This document shows, one piece after another, positions 1-7,300 of a stretch of DNA of 8,848 bases. Within the stretch, counting starts at the first letter, position 1; every line of letters begins with the position of its first letter. A model generated the notes under the pieces. That model had not been told where the DNA came from and did not search any database. It was given only the letters and a program-made list of their open reading frames with translations. Location of the stretch: assembly GCA_024279075.1 (NCBI GenBank), contig JAJRRX010000176.1:1-8848 (forward strand), read 5' to 3'. This DNA comes from Alphaproteobacteria bacterium (GTDB lineage Bacteria; Pseudomonadota; Alphaproteobacteria; Rhodobacterales; Rhodobacteraceae). The position numbers and the translations under genes were made by a program.

Positions 1-65
1 CGCTTGATACTGATCCGCGCAAGGCAGACGCGATCCCTTCCACCAAGGGCACCCTGAGCGAATGA
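1..65 (+). CDS. 3' end of an unidentified CDS overlapping hisH
   Basis: A reading frame whose first complete codon is at position 3 runs open to a TGA at 63-65 and ends in the residues TKGTLSE. Its stop overlaps the hisH start in an ATGA arrangement, which is typical of translationally coupled genes in one operon, so it is probably the gene before hisH in a his transcription unit. From memory, Rhodobacteraceae often carry a small DUF2628-type protein at this place, but 20 residues are too few to assign a family. That identification is inference only. Confidence 0.6.
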   Translation, partial: LDTDPRKADAIPSTKGTLSE

Positions 66-700
66 GCTGTGTCATTGTTGATTACGACTCCGGCAATCTG
101 CGCTCTGCCGCCAAAAGCTTTGAGCGCATGGCGGCGGAAACCGGTGATACGATTGTCGTAAGCTCCGACCCAGATGTGGTCGCCAAAGCCGACCGGATTG
201 TGCTGCCCGGCGTTGGCGCTTTTAAGGATTGCCGCGATGGTTTAGGGGGCTACACCGGCCTGTTTGAAGCCATCGAGCAGCGGGTTATCACTGAAGGCGC
301 ACCGTTTCTGGGCATCTGCGTGGGTATGCAGCTCATGGCCAGCATGGGCCGCGAGCATGGGCATGAAACCACAGGGTTTGACTGGATTGCAGGCGAGGTT
401 GTCGAGTTTCAGCCCGATAACCCCGCTCTGAAAATCCCGCATATGGGCTGGAACGAGCTGGTGATCGACCAGCCCCACCCTGTGCTGGAAGGCCTGAACC
501 ACGGTGACCACGCCTATTTTGTGCATTCTTACCACCTTGCGCCGACCAACCCTGCCCATAAGCTGGCCCATGCCAATTATGGCGGCGAGATCACGGCTGT
601 GGTTGGGCGGGATAATATGATCGGCACGCAGTTTCACCCCGAAAAGAGCCAAGCAACGGGGCTGCGGCTGATCGGGAATTTCTTGACATGGGCACCCTAG
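62..700 (+). CDS. hisH: Imidazole glycerol phosphate synthase, glutamine amidotransferase subunit HisH
   Basis: HisH is a cytoplasmic class I glutamine amidotransferase. It hydrolyses glutamine and channels ammonia to HisF, which makes imidazole glycerol phosphate and AICAR in histidine biosynthesis. The 212-residue length is normal for the family. Visible motifs are the N-terminal VDYDSGNLRS strand/loop, the oxyanion region VLPGVGAF (48-54), the nucleophile elbow GICVGMQ with Cys86, and GTQFHPEKS, which supplies the other two catalytic residues (His192, Glu194). The catalytic triad is therefore intact. The start is fixed by the ATGA overlap with the preceding gene, suggesting coupled translation from an upstream his promoter outside the window. 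The gene ends 60 bp before a convergent gene, so it is probably the last gene of its transcript here. The partner gene hisF is not in the window. Confidence 0.97.
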   Translation: MSCVIVDYDSGNLRSAAKSFERMAAETGDTIVVSSDPDVVAKADRIVLPGVGAFKDCRDGLGGYTGLFEAIEQRVITEGAPFLGICVGMQLMASMGREHGHETTGFDWIAGEVVEFQPDNPALKIPHMGWNELVIDQPHPVLEGLNHGDHAYFVHSYHLAPTNPAHKLAHANYGGEITAVVGRDNMIGTQFHPEKSQATGLRLIGNFLTWAP

Positions 701-737
701 TGGCGGCCTGAAGCCCGCCCAACCAATTTACCCGTAG

Positions 738-758
738 GGTGCGTGGTCACCACGCACC
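738..758. repeat. Palindromic REP-like element, copy 1 (possible bidirectional terminator)
   Basis: Perfect 10-bp arms (738-747 and 749-758, arm GGTGCGTGGT) flank one central base. The element is preceded by CCGTAG, so CCGTAGGGTGCGTGGT at 732-747 is identical to 2249-2264. It lies between the convergent ends of hisH and the hydroxylase gene, 1 bp from the hydroxylase stop codon. There is no clear T-run on either strand, so intrinsic termination is not assured. It could instead be a dispersed REP-type repeat that stabilises 3' ends. Confidence 0.7.
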
Positions 759-759
759 A

Positions 760-1608
760 TTATGGCCGCCAGCCCGGCCCTTTAAAAACATACCCAAGCG
801 CCTCGCGCAGCCCCTTGGCTTTGCGCACGTCGCGCCAGATATTGCCGTATTCTGCAAACATCACCTTGAGCGGGTTTACCGAGTTGATCGGCTCGGTAAT
901 GCCGTAAACCACGGCCTCCTCCTCCGGCGCATAAGTGCCGAATATCCGGTCCCAGAGGATCAAAATCCCGCCGTAGTTCTTGTCAATATATTGTGGGTTG
1001 GCGCCGTGATGCACGCGGTGGGTCGAGGGGGTGTTGAGCACCCGATTAACCCAGCCAAGCTTGCCGAGCTTTTCTGTGTGGATCCAGCTTTGGTAGGCCA
1101 GCACCACCGAAATGCCCACAATCACCTGCGCCAGCGAAAAGCCGAGCAACACCATGGGCAGGAAAAACACCCATTCGATCAGCGAATCCACCCAAGAGAT
1201 CCGCAGGGCGGTGGTGAAGTTGAACTCCTTTGATGAGTGGTGCACCGAATGGTTGGCCCAGAGCAAGCGGACTTCGTGCTCGGTGCGGTGCATCCAGTAA
1301 TAGCTGAAATCGGCGGCCAGAATGGCGAGCAAAAACACCGGCCAGCTATCGGGCATCGGGCCAAGCGCGAAGGGCGTGGCCAGCCACAGACCGATCACAA
1401 AGATCAGCCCGTAGAACGTTCGCTCCAGCACCGCGCTCACGATCGCGATGAAGCCGTTCAAAAAGCTCTCCCCCAGCTTTTTTCGCCGCCCTTTCACCAC
1501 GTCCCACACGGCCTCGGACACCAACGCGAGCAGGAAGGCGAGGCCGAGAATGCCCAGTATTTCAAAGGTGAGCGCGTAATGCGCCAAATCACTTTCCAAG
1601 TTTTCCAT
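760..1608 (-). CDS. Sterol desaturase / fatty acid hydroxylase superfamily membrane protein
   Basis: This is a 282-residue integral membrane di-iron oxygenase of the superfamily that includes sterol desaturases and fatty acid and carotenoid hydroxylases. The histidine boxes are intact: H107-RTE-H111, H120-SV-H123-H124 and H197-RV-H200-H201, with a further H177 in SWIHTEKLG. Hydrophobic segments lie near residues 14-30, 54-80, 90-106 and 145-172. The frame stays open further upstream to 1830, but that extension covers the divergent regulator. The ATG at 1608 follows a GGAAAG ribosome-binding site and gives a normal family length. The gene is divergent from the TetR-type gene with 73 bp between the starts, and a palindrome lies in that gap, so control by that regulator is likely (inference). 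The substrate cannot be read from sequence. A lipid or sterol-like molecule is the family expectation. Confidence 0.9.
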   Translation of the reverse strand: MENLESDLAHYALTFEILGILGLAFLLALVSEAVWDVVKGRRKKLGESFLNGFIAIVSAVLERTFYGLIFVIGLWLATPFALGPMPDSWPVFLLAILAADFSYYWMHRTEHEVRLLWANHSVHHSSKEFNFTTALRISWVDSLIEWVFFLPMVLLGFSLAQVIVGISVVLAYQSWIHTEKLGKLGWVNRVLNTPSTHRVHHGANPQYIDKNYGGILILWDRIFGTYAPEEEAVVYGITEPINSVNPLKVMFAEYGNIWRDVRKAKGLREALGYVFKGPGWRP

Positions 1609-1636
1609 TGCGTGGGTCTTTCCGGTTTGGTATAAT
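1608..1636 (+). promoter_or_regulatory. Sigma-70-type promoter of the tetR-family gene
   Basis: A -35 hexamer TTGCGT (1608-1613) and a perfect -10 hexamer TATAAT (1631-1636) are separated by 17 bp. Transcription would begin near 1643, inside the palindrome at 1641-1660, leaving a leader of about 40 nt before the ATG at 1682. The -35 overlaps the start codon of the divergent hydroxylase gene. The assignment rests on consensus match and geometry only. Confidence 0.6.
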
Positions 1637-1640
1637 TTTT

Positions 1641-1660
1641 GAGTGAACGTTCGTTCATTC
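1641..1660. promoter_or_regulatory. Palindromic operator, probably for the adjacent TetR-type repressor
   Basis: The core TGAACG-TT-CGTTCA (1644-1657) is a perfect inverted repeat with a 2-bp centre. Two further outer pairs (1641/1660 and 1642/1659) match across one mismatch, giving a 20-bp near-palindrome. It starts 5 bp after the -10 of the tetR promoter and lies between both divergent starts. A bound dimer there would block transcription of the regulator and could also affect the hydroxylase gene. TetR-family regulators commonly bind such palindromes in divergent gaps; binding here is inferred. Confidence 0.65.
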
Positions 1661-1681
1661 ATATATATACGGAAACGCAAG

Positions 1682-2254
1682 ATGCAAAAGAAAATTGGCA
1701 AGCGGGAGGCGACCACCTTAACGCGGCGCACCCACATTGTGCAGGCGGCGGCGCTGTGTTTTATCGACCAAGGCTTCCACCAAACCAGCGTGCGGGACAT
1801 CGCCAAGCGGGCCAAAACCAGCCTTGGCAACCTTTATAACCACTTTGAAAACAAGACCGCGCTGATCGCTGAAATAGCGGCGCTGGAGGCGGAGGAACTG
1901 GCGGGCGTGGCCAAGGTGCTCAGCGGCACGGCCCCGCCGGAAAAACGCATGGAGCGCTTTATTAAAGCCTATTTCAAAGCGGTTTCTGGCAAGGAAAACG
2001 CGGTGTTAACGGCGGAGATTATGGCCGAAGCCATGCGCACCCCGAGCATTGCAACGGGATATGACGCCAACCGGCAGGCGCTGCTAAGCGCGCTCACGCC
2101 CTTGGTCGAAACCCTGCACCCGAGCGCCCTACCCCGCCCTCGTGCCGAGCTTATTCTGGATATGATCGAGGGCGCGGGCATTCGTGTGTCGTTTGATACG
2201 GCCAAGGCCAAAAAGGCGGCATGCACCGCCTTGATAGACTGGATTTTGCCGTAG
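1682..2254 (+). CDS. TetR/AcrR-family transcriptional regulator
   Basis: This is a 190-residue dimeric DNA-binding repressor-type protein. The N-terminal TetR_N domain spans about residues 14-60, with the helix-turn-helix in SVRDIAKRAKTSLGNLYNHF (36-55) and the typical following FENKTALIAEIA. The C-terminal half is a variable ligand-binding and dimerisation region that does not reveal the ligand. A GTG at 1643 would add 13 residues, but that codon sits at the predicted transcription start and inside the palindrome. The ATG at 1682, with GGAA 7 bp upstream, is preferred. The gene is divergent from the hydroxylase gene, suggesting it controls that gene and itself. Its TAG stop (2252-2254) lies within the conserved flank of palindromic repeat copy 2. 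Confidence 0.92.
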   Translation: MQKKIGKREATTLTRRTHIVQAAALCFIDQGFHQTSVRDIAKRAKTSLGNLYNHFENKTALIAEIAALEAEELAGVAKVLSGTAPPEKRMERFIKAYFKAVSGKENAVLTAEIMAEAMRTPSIATGYDANRQALLSALTPLVETLHPSALPRPRAELILDMIEGAGIRVSFDTAKAKKAACTALIDWILP

Positions 2255-2276
2255 GGTGCGTGGTTTTCCACGCACC
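2255..2276. repeat. Palindromic REP-like element, copy 2 (possible bidirectional terminator)
   Basis: Perfect 9-bp arms GGTGCGTGG (2255-2263) and CCACGCACC (2268-2276) enclose a TTTT loop. The preceding CCGTAG contributes the stop codon of the TetR-type gene. It lies between two convergent genes, like copy 1. The arms are conserved between copies while the centre differs (C versus TTTT), as expected for a dispersed hairpin family. Confidence 0.7.
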
Positions 2277-2302
2277 GCATTGTTTTGGTGGGTTATACCC
2301 CC

Positions 2303-2686
2303 CTACTGCACACGCGTCCAATCACTTGAGCGGCAAAAAATGCCCGCCACGCAGCCCTGCACCACCAGCGTATCGCCGCTCAGCGTCAGGTTGGCGCGGT
2401 AGGTTTTATCGCTGTCTGGTGCCCACACATTACCCTTGTTCCAGCGGTCCGTCCCGTTGGCCTGCATGCCCCAGATAATTGGCTTGCCGTTATTATCTTG
2501 CGAAGCGCCTGCAAATCCCTCGGTGATCACACCGCAAATTTGCGCTGCATTACTAGCGCACGGGTAAATCTGCACCTGAATATACTTGCCTTCGTCATTG
2601 GGCGCGGTTTGCCACAGCCCTGTTACATCACCAGCCTGTGCGGCCATCGGCAGGGCCAGCAAGGCCGCTATAAGAATTTTTTTCAT
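2303..2686 (-). CDS. DUF2147 family exported protein
   Basis: This 127-residue protein has a clear Sec signal peptide: MKK, a hydrophobic core ILIAALLALPM, then AAQA with cleavage expected after about residue 18. The mature part fits DUF2147 as I remember it: VTGLWQT at the start, a cysteine pair in YPCASNAAQICGVI (C43, C51), a D-x-NGKPIIWG segment, and a C-terminal GC...FCRSSDWTRV with C112 and C118. It is therefore a small beta-rich periplasmic protein, perhaps with disulfides. Its molecular function is unknown. The start at 2686 has an AGGAG site 6 bp upstream; the frame is open farther but would run into hisA. It is divergent from hisA (123-bp gap) and convergent with the TetR-type gene. 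I recall a DUF2147 gene between hisH and hisA in other Rhodobacteraceae, but its product has no known histidine role. Confidence 0.88.
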   Translation of the reverse strand: MKKILIAALLALPMAAQAGDVTGLWQTAPNDEGKYIQVQIYPCASNAAQICGVITEGFAGASQDNNGKPIIWGMQANGTDRWNKGNVWAPDSDKTYRANLTLSGDTLVVQGCVAGIFCRSSDWTRVQ

Positions 2687-2809
2687 TTTTACACTCCTGT
2701 TGGATGGTAAAACAGTAGCGAAATAGGCCTTCCCGTCAATAGTGACGTAATGGCAGCTTGCACGCGGGCGATTTTGCGCTAAAACGCGGAGGAACCCAAG
2801 GAGGCCACC

Positions 2810-3532
2810 ATGATCCTTTACCCCGCGATAGATTTGAAAGACGGCAACTGTGTGCGCCTTGTAAAGGGCGAGATGGATCAAGCGACGGTGTTTAGTGATA
2901 ACCCCGCAGCGCAGGCGAAGGCCTTTCAGGATGCGGGTTGTGAATGGCTACATTTGGTTGACCTTAACGGCGCCTTTGCTGGGGAACCCGTTAACGCCGC
3001 CCCCGTCGAGGCCATCCTGAAAGAATGCACCATCCCAGCCCAACTCGGCGGCGGTATCCGCGATATTGCCACCATCGAGCATTGGCTCGCACGGGGGTTG
3101 CAGCGCGTGATCCTCGGCACTGTGGCCCTGCGTAACCCTGAGTTGGTGAAGGAAGCGGCGCGGCTTTTCCCTGACCATGTGGCTGTTGGCATAGATGCGC
3201 GCGGCGGTATGGTGGCGGTGGAGGGTTGGGCCGAAACCTCGGACGTGACGGCGCTGGAGCTGGCCAAACAGTTCGAGGATGCCGGCGTCTCTGCTATTAT
3301 TTACACTGACATTGACCGTGACGGTGCCATGCAAGGCCCCAACGTGGCGGCCACCGCGGCGCTGGCCAAGGCTGTCAACATTCCGGTGATCGCCTCGGGC
3401 GGCATTAGCTCGATGGAGGATCTACGCGCGCTCAAAGCTTGTGGCGCGCCGCTAAACGGGGCGATTTCCGGGCGGGCGCTTTATGACGGGGCGATTGATG
3501 CGGCAAAAGCGTCGGCCTTTCTGAAGGCGTAA
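2810..3532 (+). CDS. hisA: 1-(5-phosphoribosyl)-5-[(5-phosphoribosylamino)methylideneamino]imidazole-4-carboxamide isomerase HisA
   Basis: HisA catalyses the Amadori rearrangement of ProFAR to PRFAR, the substrate of HisF/HisH, in histidine biosynthesis. It is a 240-residue cytoplasmic TIM barrel of normal length. The catalytic acid/base pair is present: Asp8 in YPAIDLKDG and Asp129 in VGIDARGG. Both phosphate-binding glycine motifs are present: QLGGGIRD (78-85) and IASGGISS with the later AISGRALYDG. TDIDRDGAMQGPN (166-178) is also characteristic. The start has a strong AAGGAGG site (2798-2804) 5 bp upstream. The gene is transcribed apart from hisH, with a divergent and two convergent boundaries in between, so it needs its own promoter in the 123-bp gap before it; only a weak -35/-10 candidate (TTGCAC 2758-2763, TAAAAC 2780-2785) was seen. 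hisF does not follow within the window. Confidence 0.97.
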   Translation: MILYPAIDLKDGNCVRLVKGEMDQATVFSDNPAAQAKAFQDAGCEWLHLVDLNGAFAGEPVNAAPVEAILKECTIPAQLGGGIRDIATIEHWLARGLQRVILGTVALRNPELVKEAARLFPDHVAVGIDARGGMVAVEGWAETSDVTALELAKQFEDAGVSAIIYTDIDRDGAMQGPNVAATAALAKAVNIPVIASGGISSMEDLRALKACGAPLNGAISGRALYDGAIDAAKASAFLKA

Positions 3533-3533
3533 A

Positions 3534-3604
3534 GCATGGGCGCTGACACCCATGCGTCTCGGCGCGGCTTGGCGTTTAGTTTATATTCCATCCCGATAAA
3601 CGCC
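3534..3604 (+). terminator. Hairpins after hisA, possible terminator region
   Basis: Two inverted repeats follow the hisA stop codon. GCATGGG (3534-3540) pairs with CCCATGC (3549-3555) over an 8-nt loop. GGCGTTTA (3571-3578) pairs perfectly with TAAACGCC (3597-3604) over 18 nt. Neither is followed by a strong T-run, so a role in termination or 3' end protection is only suggested by position. Confidence 0.35.
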
Positions 3605-3709
3605 GCCCTGTTGGGGTTTTCGTTACTCCTAAAACGGGCCTTGGCTGAGGCTTCGGGACGTTGATACCTAGGCATTTATGGACGGGTTAAACGGTGGGGC
3701 GAAGGGGCA

Positions 3710-3883
3710 ATGGCGCGTGGCCAATTTATCGTTGTTCGGCACCCCGCCCCTGAGCATGGCTTTAACTTGGATAACCATATTGCCGAGAAGGTATTACCGG
3801 ATTATAGCTCGTGCATCCTATATCTGGCAGGGTTTTCGCTTGGGCGGAATCCGAAAATGGCAGGCCGCGGACTAGGCCTTTAA
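3710..3883 (+). CDS. Short unidentified reading frame, possibly a gene remnant
   Basis: ATG at 3710 opens a 57-residue frame beginning MARGQFIVVRHPAPEHGF; upstream, the frame is open only to 3665. I do not recognise it. FIVVRHPAPE near the N-terminus faintly resembles the RHG/RHP motif of histidine phosphatases, but nothing else of that family follows and the protein is far too short. GAAGGGG lies only 2 bp before the ATG, which is poor spacing. It may be the remnant of a longer gene, or a chance frame in the disturbed stretch after hisA. Confidence 0.2.
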   Translation: MARGQFIVVRHPAPEHGFNLDNHIAEKVLPDYSSCILYLAGFSLGRNPKMAGRGLGL

Positions 3884-3884
3884 A

Positions 3885-3925
3885 CGGCGCCGCTTACAAA
3901 CTGGGCATTTTTTTTAGCGGTGCCG
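3885..3925. repeat. Long-stem inverted repeat bordering the AT-rich stretch
   Basis: CGGCGCCGCT (3885-3894) pairs with AGCGGTGCCG (3916-3925), ten pairs including one G:U, around a 21-nt loop that contains eight T residues. It marks the place where GC content drops sharply. It could be a terminator-like structure or the edge of acquired DNA. No protein or element family is identifiable. Confidence 0.35.
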
Positions 3926-4140
3926 CGTGTTGCTGCATATTTTCTAGCATCTTTTTTTGCAGTTATTGTTTATTATGAGCACCTTACGCCACTCTCTCTA
4001 TGGTGGTATTAACTATTGATTCAACACTTATTCTTTGATATAAATTGAAAGCACCAGCGATTACGAATCTATTAGTGCTTTAAGTTTTTTTGTATTTCTA
4101 ATCTTGCTGAATAAGTGTTTTAATTAGTGAAAGTGCGGTT
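3926..4140. other. AT-rich non-coding stretch
   Basis: By hand count, 82 of 240 bases over 3901-4140 are G or C (34%), whereas a typical hisA line (3001-3060) is 65% GC. No convincing gene was found on either strand. The stretch holds a promoter-like sequence at 4016-4044 and leads into the small broken gene at 4141. The composition shift suggests acquired DNA or a strongly regulatory upstream region for the large gene at 4395. Confidence 0.55.
4016..4044 (+). promoter_or_regulatory. Putative sigma-70 promoter ahead of the small gene and the Hint/FG-GAP gene
   Basis: TTGATT (4016-4021) and TATAAA (4039-4044) are separated by exactly 17 bp and match the consensus hexamers at 4/6 and 5/6 positions. 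The start site would lie near 4051, about 90 nt before the small gene at 4141 and 340 nt before the large gene at 4395. Because the region is AT-rich, chance matches are more likely than usual. Confidence 0.4.
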
Positions 4141-4347
4141 ATGAATATTTCAAAAGACGTTATTGAAAAACTCAAATCACAAGTGAAGTTTGAGTAAGAT
4201 TCCGACATCCAACAATTTATAGCAGATGCACTGAATAGCTATATTGAGCTTGGCCAACTGATGAGCAGTGGCGGCAAGCTCCAGCTTCATATGCCAAATG
4301 GCGATATCCGCGGTATTATTTTACCGTTTCAAAAGCAAAGCGCATAG
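4141..4347 (+). pseudogene. Small unidentified gene interrupted by an in-frame TAA
   Basis: The frame reads MNISKDVIEKLKSQVKFE, then TAA at 4195-4197, then continues without another stop for 49 codons to TAG at 4345-4347. The second part contains DIQQFIADALNSYIELG and KLQLHMPNGDIRGI, which look like real protein: an amphipathic helix followed by a strand-rich end ending in LPF. Without the TAA the product would have 68 residues. One base change (CAA or GAA to TAA) explains the break. I do not recognise the family. The helical N-terminal half is vaguely like small ribbon-helix-helix proteins, which is only an impression. It lies 47 bp upstream of the large FG-GAP/Hint gene on the same strand, so the two may have been co-transcribed. 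A sequencing error, or translation restart at the ATG at 4261, are alternatives. Confidence 0.55.
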
Positions 4348-4394
4348 CGCAACCAAAAAATCCATAAAAAAAATAAGCGGGTGAGGGAATATTT

Positions 4395-7300
4395 ATGTCT
4401 GGATATCAGTTTATCGGAACAACAGCGAATGATGCTTTTGGCAAATCCGTATCCTCGGCTGGGGATGTAGATGGCGACGGGCTAGATGACCTGATCATCG
4501 GGGCCCCCGATGCGGTTGGTGGGATTTTTTATTCAGGCGAAGCCTATTTGATAACGGGCGCTGATCTGGCCGCCGCTGACGCTGCCGATGGCACGGTAGA
4601 TGGTGTCATTGATGTTGATAACATAAACGAGCAAAGCACCTCTTACCAGTTCCTCGGTGGTCCTGTTTTTAACGGGAATGCCGGCGCTAGTGTCACCTCT
4701 GCGGGTGATATTGACGGGGATGGGCTGGATGACTTGCTCATAACGGCTTCCATCCCTTCTGGCATCGCTAGTACAACTCATAGTGTTACCTACCTTGTGT
4801 CGAGTGCAGATCTTGCGGCGGCAGACGCAGCTGACGGCACAGTTGACGGTGTCATTTCCCTAGATAATGTAAGTGCGCAGAGCAGCTCTTATCAGATAAA
4901 CGGGGTTTCATTTCTGTCGTCATATTCATCAATCGCCGCAGCGGGCGATGTAAATGGCGATGGAATTGCTGATTTTATCATCGGTGAGCCCAGTGCCTTT
5001 ACCAGCGCTAACGGCGCTGGTGGAAGCTATCTGATATCAGGCGCAGACCTTGCGGCAGCTGATGCCGCTGATGGCCTCGTGGACGGGGTGATCGGCCTTG
5101 ATAACGTGAGTGCGCAAAGCACATCTTATCAGTTTAATGGGGCTTCCTCCGGCGTAAATTCTGGCATTTCGGTGTCCTCCGCCGGGGATGTGGATGGCGA
5201 CGGGCAGGATGACCTGCTTATCGGCGCGAATAAGGGCATTTCTGGTGGCACCCAATCTGGCGGTGCTTTCTTGATAAACAGCACGGACCTTGCCGCCGCT
5301 GATGCGGCTGACGGCACGGTGGATGGGATCATCGATCTTGGCAACGTAAGTGCCCAAAGCACATCCTACGAGTTCGTTGGTGGCAGTCTATTTGATAGGG
5401 CTGGTGCGGCAGTGTCCTCTGCCGGAGATGTGGATGGCGATGGGCTGGCCGATTTGCTTATTGGCGTAACCGGTGATGATACTGGGGGCCAGGATGCCGG
5501 AGGTGCTTATTTAATAACGGGCGCGGACCTTGCCCTCGCGGATGCCGCTGATGGGGTGGTTGATGGGGTTATCGACCTTGATAATGTCAACGCGCAAAGC
5601 ACATCTTATCAGTTTATCGGTGGCGCGGCGTATGATTCAGCTGGCGTTTCTGTTGCGTCTGCGGGCGATGTGGACGGCGACGGGCTGGCTGACCTGATTA
5701 TCGGGGCAATAGATGCTGATGGTGGCGGTTTTGGTTCCGGCGAGGCCTACCTCATGACCGCAGCCGACCTTGCCGCCGCCGATGCCGCCGATGGTACTGT
5801 TGATGGTGTGATTGACCTTTATAACGTCAACGAGCAAAGCACATCCTATCAGTTTGTCGGCACAGAAATCTCGGATGGGGCTGGCGTCTCGGTGTCCTCG
5901 GCAGGCGATGTAGACGGCGATGGATTGGATGACATTCTCATCGGGGCCTACCTAGCTGATGGCGGCGGCGTTGACTCTGGCGAAAGCTACCTCATAACCG
6001 CCGCAAACCTTGTGGCTGCTGATGCTGAAGATGGCACCATAGATGGTGTGATCGACCTTGGTAACCTATACCAACCCTCAATTCCTTCGGTTTCCTACCA
6101 ATTTAATGGCACTGAGGCGGGAGATGTGGCTGGCTATTCGGTTTCCTCAGCGGGGGATATTGATGGCGACGGGCTGGATGACCTGATCATTGGCGCGCCG
6201 CGTGCGGATGGTGGCGGCGTGGACTCCGGCGAAAGCTACTTGGTTTCTGCGGCAGGCCTTGCAGCAGCAGATGCCGCCGATGGCACTGTGGATGGGGTGA
6301 TCGACCTAGATAATATCAACGAGCAAAGCGCCTCCTATCAGTTTATCGGCACCGAGCTCGGAGATAATGCTGGCTATTCGGTTTCCTCGGCAGGGGATGT
6401 AGATGGTGACGGGCTGGATGACCTTATCATCGGGGCCTATCATGCTGATGGCGGCGGCAAGAACTCCGGCGAAAGCTACCTGATCACAGGTGCTGATCTT
6501 GCGGCGGCCGATGCCGCTGATGGTATGGTGGATGGGGTGATCGACCTAGATAATATCAATGAGCAAAGCACCTCGTATCAGTTTATTGGCACTGAAGCTG
6601 GCGATGCGGCTGGTTTTTCTGTGTCCTCGGCAGGAGATGTTGACGGCGACGGGCTGGATGATTTGATCATTGGGAGCTTTACTGCCGATGGCGGCGGAGC
6701 CAATTCTGGTGAGAGCTACTTGATTTCAGGCGCAGACCTCTTGGCGGCTGATGGTGCGGATGGCCTTGTTGATGGCGTGATCGACCTTGATAACGTCAAC
6801 GAGCAGGCCACCTCGTATCAGTTTATTGGCACTGAGGCGGGGGATGGTTCGGGGTACTCCGTTGCGTCTGCCGGTGATATAGATAATGATGGGCTGGACG
6901 ACCTAATCATTGGTGCCCCGAATGCGGATGGGGGTGGCTCCAATTCTGGTGAGAGCTACCTGATTTTGGGCGCAGACCTAGTGGCAGCCGATGGCGCAGA
7001 TGGCCTTGTAGACGGCGTGATCGACCTTGATAACGTCAATGAGCAAACAGGCTCCTATCAATTTATCGGCACCCAAGCGGCTGATTTTGCGGGTCTTTCT
7101 GTCGCGTCTGCTGGCGATGTTGACGGCGATGGGGCGGATGACCTCATCATCGGTGCTTTATTCGCCGATGGCGGCGGCTTAAATTCCGGCGAAGGCTACT
7201 TGCTAACCAGCGCCGACCTTGTGGCAGCCGATGCGGCCGATGGGCTTGTTGATGGCGTGATCGACCTTGATAATATCAATGAGCAAAGCGCTTCTTACCA

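Noticed and set aside
242..652. A 136-residue minus-strand frame inside hisH
   Set aside because: It is antisense to an intact hisH with all catalytic residues and shows no recognisable domain or ribosome-binding site.
739..1635. Long plus-strand open frames opposite the hydroxylase gene
   Set aside because: They are antisense to a clear three-His-box hydroxylase, lack family motifs, and arise from the GC-rich codon bias of the real gene.
1643..1681. GTG start giving 13 more residues on the TetR-type protein
   Set aside because: The GTG coincides with the predicted transcription start and operator, and the added residues precede the normal TetR N-terminus; the ATG at 1682 has a suitable GGAA.
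1609..1830. A 74-residue N-terminal extension of the hydroxylase
   Set aside because: It would overlap the divergent TetR-type gene and its promoter; the ATG at 1608 has a GGAAAG site and gives normal family length.
2734..2747. CGTCA-atag-TGACG inverted repeat in the gap between the DUF2147 gene and hisA
   Set aside because: Five-base arms are short enough to occur by chance, and no convincing promoter anchors it as an operator.
2687..2881. N-terminal extension of the DUF2147 protein
   Set aside because: It would run into hisA and hide a typical signal peptide; AGGAG before 2686 decides the start.
3678..3875. A 65-residue plus-strand frame after hisA
   Set aside because: Its composition and sequence show no motif, and the frame at 3710 in the same stretch looks more protein-like. 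Neither is strongly supported.
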